Shown here in pieces: positions 7,224 through 13,157 of a stretch of 17,498 bases of DNA. The position numbers and the translations under genes are program-made. The notes beneath the pieces were generated by a model. It had not been told where the DNA came from. It made no database searches and saw nothing but the letters and a program-made list of their open reading frames with translations. The first letter of the stretch is position 1. The number at the start of each line of letters is the position of its first letter. This stretch comes from Caryophanales bacterium UBA6356. GTDB taxonomy: Bacteria > Bacillota_I > Bacilli_A > RFN20 > CAG-826. The stretch lies in contig DJRQ01000054.1 in assembly GCA_002440125.1 (NCBI GenBank), positions 1-17,498 on the forward strand, read 5' to 3'.

Positions 7224-7760
7224 ATGGTGAATGCAGAAGAAGAAATCTCTTATGCCGAAACGGAGAAAAGGGGACAAAAGAGGGTGCCTATTTTGAAAAG
7301 CAAAAGGAAGAAAACCCAGTTTGTGCGCATCTATAAGCCCGAAGTCCTTCCTTTGCCAGAAGGCGTTTATCTTTACTATCCGGAGGGAGAAAAGTACATT
7401 GCGTTAAGCGAAAGAACCTCTCCCTATAATGACAAAGAATATGTTTTTATGGGCCATTTAGAGCCAGGGGAAATCAAAATTCTTCGCGTCTATCAAAAAG
7501 AACGCATCTCTTTGCCTTTGCATGGGGAATGGAATCACGGATACACCTTGGAGGGAGATGCAAAAGCCCTATTTCACGTGAGCAAATCCCTTTTGGACTA
7601 TAACGAAAAGGAAGATCGTAGCTTCGCCTATATCAGCGACGATTCGAAACTTTATTTCGCTGGAAAGGCGGGAACCTATCTCATAACCCTTCGCCTTTTT
7701 GGCGATTTCGGAAAAGAAGGAAACCGCTGGGCCGTCCTTTATCTTAGAAAGCAAAACTGA
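7224..7760 (+). CDS. Protein of unknown function, probably beta-rich
   Basis: I do not recognise this 178-residue protein. There is no signal peptide or membrane segment, so it is probably cytoplasmic. Residues 1-35 are highly charged and likely disordered (KSKRKKTQ). Residues 45-175 alternate short aromatic beta-like strands with turns: GVYLYYPEGEKYIALS (47-62), EYVFMGHLEPGEIKILRVY (72-90), then KLYFAGKAGTYLITLRLFGD (142-161). The pattern loosely resembles beta-sandwich or carbohydrate-binding modules (hydrophobic-G-x-L-x-x-G-E-x-K-I, and AGTYxITL), but this is only an impression. GAGGAGG at 7206-7212 lies 11 nt before the ATG; the next codon is GTG and could also serve. It is divergent from bioY and upstream of pflB, with its own likely terminator, so no functional link is implied. 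Confidence 0.75.
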   Translation: MVNAEEEISYAETEKRGQKRVPILKSKRKKTQFVRIYKPEVLPLPEGVYLYYPEGEKYIALSERTSPYNDKEYVFMGHLEPGEIKILRVYQKERISLPLHGEWNHGYTLEGDAKALFHVSKSLLDYNEKEDRSFAYISDDSKLYFAGKAGTYLITLRLFGDFGKEGNRWAVLYLRKQN

Positions 7761-7809
7761 ACCTATTTCTTTTCTAGATGCTTTCTTTCGTCTTCTCGAA
7801 GAGCGCTTG

Positions 7810-7868
7810 GAACCGCTTTCAAAAAAGCCCCTATGAAGCGAAAGGGCTCGCTGGAATCGGTTCTTTTT
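7810..7868 (+). terminator. Likely terminator of the unknown gene at 7224-7760
   Basis: GAACCG (7810-7815) pairs with CGGTTC (7858-7863) and is followed by TTTTT (7864-7868). An inner stem AGCCC/GGGCT can form within the long loop, giving a branched hairpin. The arrangement is less compact than the other terminators here. Confidence 0.5.
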
Positions 7869-7888
7869 GTTGAATTATTAAACAAAAA
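7864..7888. promoter_or_regulatory. Rex-like inverted repeat upstream of pflB
   Basis: TTTTTGTTGAAT (7864-7875) and ATTAAACAAAAA (7877-7888) are inverted around a single T with one mismatch in 12. The core resembles the clostridial Rex redox-repressor box (TTGTTAA-N4-TTAACAA), with spacing that does not match exactly. It lies about 50 bp upstream of the pflB -10. Its left arm doubles as the T-run of the preceding terminator. Function is inference. Confidence 0.4.
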
Positions 7889-7935
7889 CAGTCGTCGTTT
7901 CGAGCGTTTTTAAGGCTTTTGGAGTGCTTCTTTTG

Positions 7936-7963
7936 TATAATACGGCCGTATCCCTAAAGGAGG
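7936..7963 (+). promoter_or_regulatory. pflB promoter -10, palindrome and ribosome binding site
   Basis: TATAAT (7936-7941) is a consensus -10 with no clear -35. The perfect 10-bp palindrome TACGGCCGTA (7941-7950) starts on its last base and would cover the transcription start near 7948, so the leader would be only about 23 nt. AAAGGAGG (7956-7963) lies 7 nt before the pflB ATG and is one of the strongest ribosome binding sites in the window. Confidence 0.7.
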
Positions 7964-7970
7964 AAAATCA

Positions 7971-10214
7971 ATGTCTAGAATGGATTATTACGACTCGTTC
8001 AAAGGGAAGAAGTGGAAAGAAGATATCGATGTCCGCGACTTCATTGTGAATAACTATACGCCTTATCTTGGAGACGAAAGCTTCTTAGAGGGGCCAACCG
8101 AACGCACGAGCAAACTTTGGGATGAACTCCAAGTTCTCCAAAAAGAGGAACGTGCCAAAGGCGGCGTCCTTGATATGGAAACCGACGTCGTGAGCAGCCT
8201 CACTTCCTATGGGCCTGGCTATCTCGACAAAGAGAACGAAGTGGTTGTCGGCTTGCAAACCGACAAGCCTCTTAAGAGAGCCTTCATGCCTTATGGCGGC
8301 ATCCGCATGGCCGAAGAAAGCCTGAAGACCTATGGCTATACGCCAAACGAAGAGCTTCATAAGATCTTCACGACCTATCACAAAACCCATAATGACGGCG
8401 TTTTCGATGCTTATACTCCTGAGATCCATCATTGTCGCCACAATAAGATCATCACCGGCCTTCCGGATACCTATGGCCGTGGCCGTATCGTTGGCGACTA
8501 CCGTCGCATTGCTCTTTATGGCATCGACTTCCTTATTGAAAAGAAACAGGAAGACTTCGCCTATTGCGACGATGGCGAAATGAGCGAAGAGATTGTGCGC
8601 GACCGCGAAGAAATCGCGATGCAAATCAAGGCGCTTAAGGAAATGAAAATCATGGCTCAAAGCTATGGTTTCGACATCTCGAATCCGGCTAAGAACGCCA
8701 AAGAAGCCTTCCAATGGCTCTATTTCGGATATTTAGCCGCCATCAAGACGCAAAATGGCGCGGCTATGTCTGTTGGAAGAATCAGCACTTTCCTCGATAT
8801 CTATATCGAGCGCGATCTCAAAAACGGCACCCTTACCGAGAAAGAGGCCCAAGAACTCGTCGATCAAATCGTCTTGAAGTTCCGCATGGTCAAATTCGCC
8901 CGTATTCCAAGCTATAACCAACTCTTTAGCGGCGACCCCATCTGGGCCACTTTGGAAGTTGCTGGTATGGGGATGGATGGCAGAACGATGGTCACCAAAA
9001 ACGACTTCCGTTTCCTCCATACGCTTGAGAACATGGGTCCAAGCCCTGAGCCAAACCTCACCGTTTTATATAGCTCTCACCTTCCTCTTGGCTTTAAGAA
9101 ATATGCCGCCCATATTTCGATTCTCACTAGTTCCATCCAATACGAAAACGATGATGTCATGCGTCCTGTTTGGAAGGATGACTACAGCATCTGTTGCTGC
9201 GTGAGCGCGACGGAGACGGGCAAAGAATATCAATTCTTCGGCGCTCGTGCGAACCTCGCCAAATGCCTTCTTTACGCCATCAATGGCGGCATCGACGAAA
9301 AAACGGGCGAACAAGTCGGACCAGCCTATCGTCCATGCACGGGCGAATATCTCGACTACAACGAAGTCTTGGCTCGTTATAAGGATATGATGAAGTGGCT
9401 TGCCAAAGTCTATGTCGAAGCCCTTAACATCATTCACTACATGCACGATAAATATTATTACGAAGCGGCGGAAATGGCTCTTATCGATAGCAAGCCAGAA
9501 AGAAGCTTCGCTACGGGCATTGCCGGCTTTAGCCACGTCGTCGATAGCCTTAGCGCCATCAAATACGCCAAAGTGAAGCCTATCCGCAATGAGAAAGGAA
9601 TCGCTGTCGATTTCGAAATCGAAGGCGACTTCCCACGTTATGGCAATGACGACGATCGCGCCGATGATATCGCCGTCCATTTGCTTAAGACCTTCATGGA
9701 TATGGTCGCCGCAAGAAAGACCTACCGCAATAGCAAGCCAACGACTTCCATTCTCACCATCACTTCGAACGTCGTCTATGGCAAAGCCACGGGCGCCCTT
9801 CCTGATGGCCGGAAAGCGGGCGAGCCTCTTTCCCCAGGCGCAAATCCAAGCTATGGCGCGGAAAAGAATGGTCTTCTTGCTTCCTTGAATAGCCTTGCCA
9901 AACTCCCCTATGAATATGCGCTTGATGGCATCTCCAATACCCAAACGATCAACAACGATTGCCTTGGGCATAGCGATAACGAACGCATTTCCAATCTCGT
10001 GAACGTGCTGGATGGCTATTTCAATGCCGGTGCCCATCACCTTAACGTCAACGTCTTTGGCAAAGAGAAGCTCATCGATTGCATGAACCACCCCGAAAAA
10101 CCAGAATACGCGAACTTCACCATCCGCGTTTCGGGCTATGCGGTTAAATTCATTAACCTTACCAAGGAACAACAACTCGATGTCATCGCCAGAACCTGCC
10201 ACGAACGTCTCTAA
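7971..10214 (+). CDS. pflB: Pyruvate formate-lyase (formate C-acetyltransferase)
   Basis: This oxygen-sensitive glycyl-radical enzyme converts pyruvate + CoA to acetyl-CoA + formate. It has 747 residues (E. coli PflB 760). The active-site cysteine pair is in DYSICCCVS (404-412), most likely Cys409-Cys410; the glycyl radical is Gly722 in RVSGYAV (719-725), near the C-terminus as expected. Other family marks are PYGGIRMAE (107-115), PEPNLTVLYSSHLP (359-372), FGARANLAK (423-431) and TSNVVYGKATGALPDGRKAGEPLSPGANP (598-626, discontinuous match). The CC-VS pair and close match to true PFL distinguish it from diol dehydratase-type relatives, which have a single cysteine. It is followed by its activating enzyme, overlapping by 35 nt, in what looks like a two-gene operon. 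Confidence 0.98.
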   Translation: MSRMDYYDSFKGKKWKEDIDVRDFIVNNYTPYLGDESFLEGPTERTSKLWDELQVLQKEERAKGGVLDMETDVVSSLTSYGPGYLDKENEVVVGLQTDKPLKRAFMPYGGIRMAEESLKTYGYTPNEELHKIFTTYHKTHNDGVFDAYTPEIHHCRHNKIITGLPDTYGRGRIVGDYRRIALYGIDFLIEKKQEDFAYCDDGEMSEEIVRDREEIAMQIKALKEMKIMAQSYGFDISNPAKNAKEAFQWLYFGYLAAIKTQNGAAMSVGRISTFLDIYIERDLKNGTLTEKEAQELVDQIVLKFRMVKFARIPSYNQLFSGDPIWATLEVAGMGMDGRTMVTKNDFRFLHTLENMGPSPEPNLTVLYSSHLPLGFKKYAAHISILTSSIQYENDDVMRPVWKDDYSICCCVSATETGKEYQFFGARANLAKCLLYAINGGIDEKTGEQVGPAYRPCTGEYLDYNEVLARYKDMMKWLAKVYVEALNIIHYMHDKYYYEAAEMALIDSKPERSFATGIAGFSHVVDSLSAIKYAKVKPIRNEKGIAVDFEIEGDFPRYGNDDDRADDIAVHLLKTFMDMVAARKTYRNSKPTTSILTITSNVVYGKATGALPDGRKAGEPLSPGANPSYGAEKNGLLASLNSLAKLPYEYALDGISNTQTINNDCLGHSDNERISNLVNVLDGYFNAGAHHLNVNVFGKEKLIDCMNHPEKPEYANFTIRVSGYAVKFINLTKEQQLDVIARTCHERL

Positions 10215-10974
10215 AGAAAAAGAATGCTACGCTCATAGCGACAAGATTGAAAGCTTCGGTCTTGTCGATGGGCCTGGTGTTCGGAGCATCCTCTTTCTAA
10301 GCGGATGCCCTTTGCGTTGCCTCTATTGCCATAATCCGGAGATGCAAGAAGGGAATTGCGGTTCTTTGATTACGCCCAAAGAAGCCTTCGATAAGCTCAT
10401 GCGTTATCGCGGCTATTGGGGCGAAAAAGGCGGCATCACGGTAAGCGGCGGCGAGCCTCTTTCAAGTTTGGATTTCATTATCGAACTCGGAAGGCTTGCT
10501 AAAAAAGAAGGCGTCTCTTACGTTATTGATACGAGCGCCGCCTCTTATGTCGATAGCGGCTCCTATAAAGCGAAGTTCGATGAACTCTTGAAGGTGAGCG
10601 ACCTTTTCTTGCTCGACTTGAAAGCGCTCGACCCCGAGCTCCATAAGAAAGTGACAGGGAAGACAAACGAGAATATTCTCGCCTGCTATCGTTATTTGGC
10701 AAAGAAGAAATTCCCCCTTTGGATTCGTTATGTCCTTGTGCCAGGCTTAACCGACGGGGAAGAGACGCTTCAAAAAAGCCGTGACTTCCTTAAAAGCCTA
10801 GGGAATGTCGAACGTTTGGAAGTCCTTCCTTATCACGCGCTCGCCATTCCTAAATACGAAGCGCTTCATCGGGAGTATCTTCTCAAAGACACTCCAACGC
10901 CGACGAAAGAAGAGATCGAGCGAGCGAATAAGATCCTTGAATCGGATTCCTTCAAAAAATACCTTGAAAAGTGA
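10180..10974 (+). CDS. pflA: Pyruvate formate-lyase activating enzyme (radical SAM)
   Basis: This 264-residue radical-SAM enzyme installs the glycyl radical on PflB using S-adenosylmethionine and a 4Fe-4S cluster. The cluster motif is GCPLRCLYCHNP with Cys43, Cys47 and Cys50; the SAM-binding GGEP is at 90-93 in GGITVSGGEP; the N-terminal DGPGVRSILFLSGC is diagnostic of PFL activases. There is no ferredoxin insert, as found in activases of other glycyl-radical enzymes. The frame opens inside pflB; the ATG at 10180 is the last in-frame start before the conserved domain and has AAGGA 11 nt upstream, so the gene overlaps pflB by 35 nt. Length matches the family (E. coli PflA 246). Confidence 0.96.
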   Translation: MSSPEPATNVSKEKECYAHSDKIESFGLVDGPGVRSILFLSGCPLRCLYCHNPEMQEGNCGSLITPKEAFDKLMRYRGYWGEKGGITVSGGEPLSSLDFIIELGRLAKKEGVSYVIDTSAASYVDSGSYKAKFDELLKVSDLFLLDLKALDPELHKKVTGKTNENILACYRYLAKKKFPLWIRYVLVPGLTDGEETLQKSRDFLKSLGNVERLEVLPYHALAIPKYEALHREYLLKDTPTPTKEEIERANKILESDSFKKYLEK

Positions 10975-10975
10975 A

Positions 10976-11004
10976 AAAGGACGGCAGATCGCCGTTCTTT
11001 TTTT
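10976..11004 (+). terminator. Terminator of pflB-pflA
   Basis: A 10-bp stem (10976-10985 with 10991-11000, one G-U pair) with loop AGATC is followed by a T-run to 11004. It begins right after the pflA stop at 10972-10974. Confidence 0.92.
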
Positions 11005-11009
11005 ATGAC

Positions 11010-11025
11010 GGCGTTTTTAAACGCC
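11010..11025 (+). terminator. Second hairpin, tandem terminator
   Basis: GGCGTTT (11010-11016) and AAACGCC (11019-11025) form a perfect stem, with TTTCTTACG and then a run of T after it. It stands 5 nt after the first terminator and probably acts as a backup. Confidence 0.55.
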
Positions 11026-11119
11026 TTTCTTACGTTTTTTTGAAGGAGAAAGAGCCTTTTAAGACGATTTGACGATTTGTTTTTTCGAATGGCCCTTTCA
11101 GAATTTGCGTAATTGGTCT

Positions 11120-11135
11120 TTTTTGGCGCCAAAAA
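11120..11135. repeat. Perfect 16-bp palindrome
   Basis: TTTTTGGC followed by its exact reverse complement GCCAAAAA. With no loop, it suits a dimeric DNA-binding protein better than an RNA hairpin. It lies about 75 bp upstream of the ABC operon operator; no known regulator is assigned. Confidence 0.5.
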
Positions 11136-11192
11136 TCTCTTTCTTTTTAGGTGCTTTCCATGGCCTTTTCGAAGGGATTTTATGGACTTATT

Positions 11193-11241
11193 TAGACATT
11201 TGTCTAGTTTTTTGACAAATGGTCTCAAATGTTACTATTTT
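11193..11241 (+). promoter_or_regulatory. Promoter and operator of the ABC export operon
   Basis: TTGACA (11212-11217) is a perfect -35; the -10 is TATTTT (11236-11241, 18-nt spacer) or TACTAT (11233-11238) preceded by TG. Upstream is the palindrome TAGACATTTGTCTA (11193-11206). A larger inverted repeat pairs ATTTGTC (11198-11204) with GACAAAT (11214-11220), flanked by AGAC and GTCT, so the -35 is buried in one arm. This layout is typical of repression by a dimeric, TetR-like regulator; no such gene is in the window. Confidence 0.65.
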
Positions 11242-11292
11242 GAGTCTTTCCTTTTGCTAAACTTATCGCGCCTTAAAGAAAGGAGGAGAAGT

Positions 11293-12213
11293 ATGGAAAC
11301 GGTTATCAAAATCGACCACCTAACGAAAGACTTCGGCCATGGGCGAGGCGTCTTCGATGTTTCTTTCGACGTTTCGAAAGGTGAGTGCTTTGGCTATCTT
11401 GGCCCGAATGGCGCTGGGAAAAGCACCACTATCCGCATGCTTATGGGCTTTACCCATCCTGGAAGCGGTGGCGCCTATATCCATGGGGGCGAAGTCCTTA
11501 AGGACCGGGCGAACATCATGCAAGGGGTTGCTTATGTTCCTGGTGAAATAGCCCTCCCTCCAAACCTTACCGGATATGATGTCTTGAAGATTCAAAGGGA
11601 ATTGAAAGGCGTCGGCGATGATAGCGAGATGAAACGCCTCATTGAATTATTCCAATTGGATGCTTCTTTGCGTTGCAAGGAGATGTCTCTTGGCATGCGT
11701 CGGAAACTCGTCATTGTGGGCGCTTTCCTAAGTCGTCCCGATGTCATCATTCTCGATGAGCCTTCGAGTGGCCTTGACCCCGAAATGCAAGAAGTCTTCG
11801 TCTCCCTTATCCAAGAAAAGAAAAAACAAGGAAAAACCATTCTACTATCGAGCCACATCTTTAGCGAAGTGGACCGTCTCGCCGATCGGATAGCCATCAT
11901 CAAAGATGGGAAAATCGTAAGTTTCTTCAAAGCCGACGATCTTAAACACAAAAGCCTCAAAACCTATCTTCTTACCTTCGCTAGCGAGCACGACAAAAAA
12001 GGATTCGTCGGGGTTTCGCATCGTTTTTTGAAAATCGTGGATCCTAATGCCTCTCCTAATGCGGCGTTAATCGCCTTCGAGGATAAAGACGTCAATATCG
12101 CCTTGAAGGAAATCGCCAGAGAACGTCTTCTCGACTTCAGCGAAAGAAAAGAAACCCTCGAAGACTATTTCATGAGCTTCTACAAAGAAGAAAAGACTTA
12201 CGAAAGACTCTAA
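11293..12213 (+). CDS. ABC transporter ATPase, first of two
   Basis: This 306-residue cytoplasmic ATPase powers the permease encoded two genes downstream. Motifs in order: Walker A GPNGAGKST (37-45), YVPGEIALPPNLTG (81-94) after the Q-loop region, a degenerate signature MSLGMRRK (131-138) in place of LSGGQ, Walker B VIILDEPSSGLDP (151-163) and H-loop SSH (186-188). The C-terminal 80 residues are an accessory domain of the kind found in ABC-2 drug and antibiotic exporter ATPases. The start at 11293 has AAAGGAGG 6 nt upstream; the frame is open further 5' but not supported. It is 18 nt upstream of the second ATPase. Expression is probably controlled at the operator at 11193-11241. Substrate unknown. 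Confidence 0.93.
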   Translation: METVIKIDHLTKDFGHGRGVFDVSFDVSKGECFGYLGPNGAGKSTTIRMLMGFTHPGSGGAYIHGGEVLKDRANIMQGVAYVPGEIALPPNLTGYDVLKIQRELKGVGDDSEMKRLIELFQLDASLRCKEMSLGMRRKLVIVGAFLSRPDVIILDEPSSGLDPEMQEVFVSLIQEKKKQGKTILLSSHIFSEVDRLADRIAIIKDGKIVSFFKADDLKHKSLKTYLLTFASEHDKKGFVGVSHRFLKIVDPNASPNAALIAFEDKDVNIALKEIARERLLDFSERKETLEDYFMSFYKEEKTYERL

Positions 12214-12231
12214 GGAAAGGAGGGGAAAAGA

Positions 12232-13155
12232 ATGGCAATGATAATGGAAACCAATCGTTTGACCAAAGACTATGGGCAAGGGCGAGGGAACTTCGATTTG
12301 ACTCTTCGTTTGGAAGAAGGGAAAACGCTTGGTTTAGTGGGCGAAAACGGCGCTGGCAAAACCACCTTTTTACGCCTCTTGATGGGTTTTGTGAAACCGA
12401 CAAGCGGGAGCGCTTCGATTTATGGGCACGATTGCACCAAAGAAGCTCCGTTTGTGAAGCGTTTTGTGAGTTATATCCCGGGCGAAATCAATTTTCCAGA
12501 CTTGCCAACGGGCAAAGACTTCCTCCTTCAATACGCGCACGAAGTGGGGGCCAACGAGGAAGCCCTTTCCAAAATGGGAAACGTCATTCAAGCTTTGCAA
12601 CTTGATATCACCGCCTATCCTCCTCGAATGTCCAAAGGCATGAAGCAAAAGACCGCCATTGTGGCCGCTTTCATGAAGGAATGCCCTCTTATGCTTATGG
12701 ATGAGCCAACCACCGGCCTTGATCCTCTTATGCGAGATACGCTCCTAAACCTCTTGCTTGAAGAAAAAAAGAAGGGGAGAAGCATCATCATGAGCTCCAA
12801 TACCATCGAAGAGCTTGAAAAAGTGAGCGATTACGTCGCTTTGATATCCAAAGGCAAACTTATCGACATCGCCGATTGCGAAGCCATTAAGAAGAGGCCC
12901 TTCCGGGATTATAAAATCGAATTCTTGAACGAAAGAGACTATCTCTTCATGAAAAAGAAATACGCTGCTTATATTCTTCGCGACCAAGAGAAATATCAGC
13001 AACTGACTCTTCGCTATCCTAAAGAAGGGTTGGGAGAACTCTTGAGAAGCTTAACGGCGACGCCCTTGAAGTTTCTCTCTGAAGTTCCTTATAACCTACA
13101 AACCTATTTCGATGAATCGCGATTAAAGAAAGGAACAGCTGAGAAAGGGGAATAA
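12232..13155 (+). CDS. ABC transporter ATPase, second of two, H-loop His replaced
   Basis: This 307-residue ATPase is a diverged paralogue of its upstream neighbour (shared LTKDxGxGRG start and VPGEI/IPGEI segment). It has Walker A GENGAGKT (37-44), signature MSKGMKQK (133-140) and Walker B LMLMDEPTTGLDP (153-165). Where the H-loop histidine is expected the codon reads Asn190 (IIMSSNTIEEL), whereas the neighbour has His188. If the two proteins form a heterodimer, one ATP site would lack its catalytic histidine. AGGAGG lies 8 nt before the chosen ATG; ATGs three and five codons in are alternatives. It ends two nt before the permease start, so the two genes are tightly coupled. Confidence 0.93.
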   Translation: MAMIMETNRLTKDYGQGRGNFDLTLRLEEGKTLGLVGENGAGKTTFLRLLMGFVKPTSGSASIYGHDCTKEAPFVKRFVSYIPGEINFPDLPTGKDFLLQYAHEVGANEEALSKMGNVIQALQLDITAYPPRMSKGMKQKTAIVAAFMKECPLMLMDEPTTGLDPLMRDTLLNLLLEEKKKGRSIIMSSNTIEELEKVSDYVALISKGKLIDIADCEAIKKRPFRDYKIEFLNERDYLFMKKKYAAYILRDQEKYQQLTLRYPKEGLGELLRSLTATPLKFLSEVPYNLQTYFDESRLKKGTAEKGE

Positions 13156-13157
13156 AA

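Larger units (their letters stand above)
10975..11292. other. Regulatory spacer between pflA and the ABC operon
   Basis: This 318-bp spacer holds the tandem terminators, a tandem repeat of GACGATTT (11063-11078), a perfect 16-bp palindrome (11120-11135) and the ABC operon promoter and operator (11193-11241). The frame of the first ATPase is open back to 11113, but the upstream residues (FLFRCFPWPFRRDF) look non-coding and no ribosome binding site supports a start there. No gene is called. Confidence 0.7.

Noticed and set aside
9066..10202. A 378-codon open frame antisense to pflB, and a 209-codon one at 8085-8714
   Set aside because: They lie wholly opposite a strongly conserved gene, lack ribosome binding sites and recognisable motifs, and arise because pflB codon choice avoids TTA, CTA and TCA in that register.
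11113..11292. A 60-residue N-terminal extension of the first ABC ATPase
   Set aside because: It covers the promoter and operator, reads as non-coding sequence, and the ATG at 11293 has a strong AAAGGAGG.
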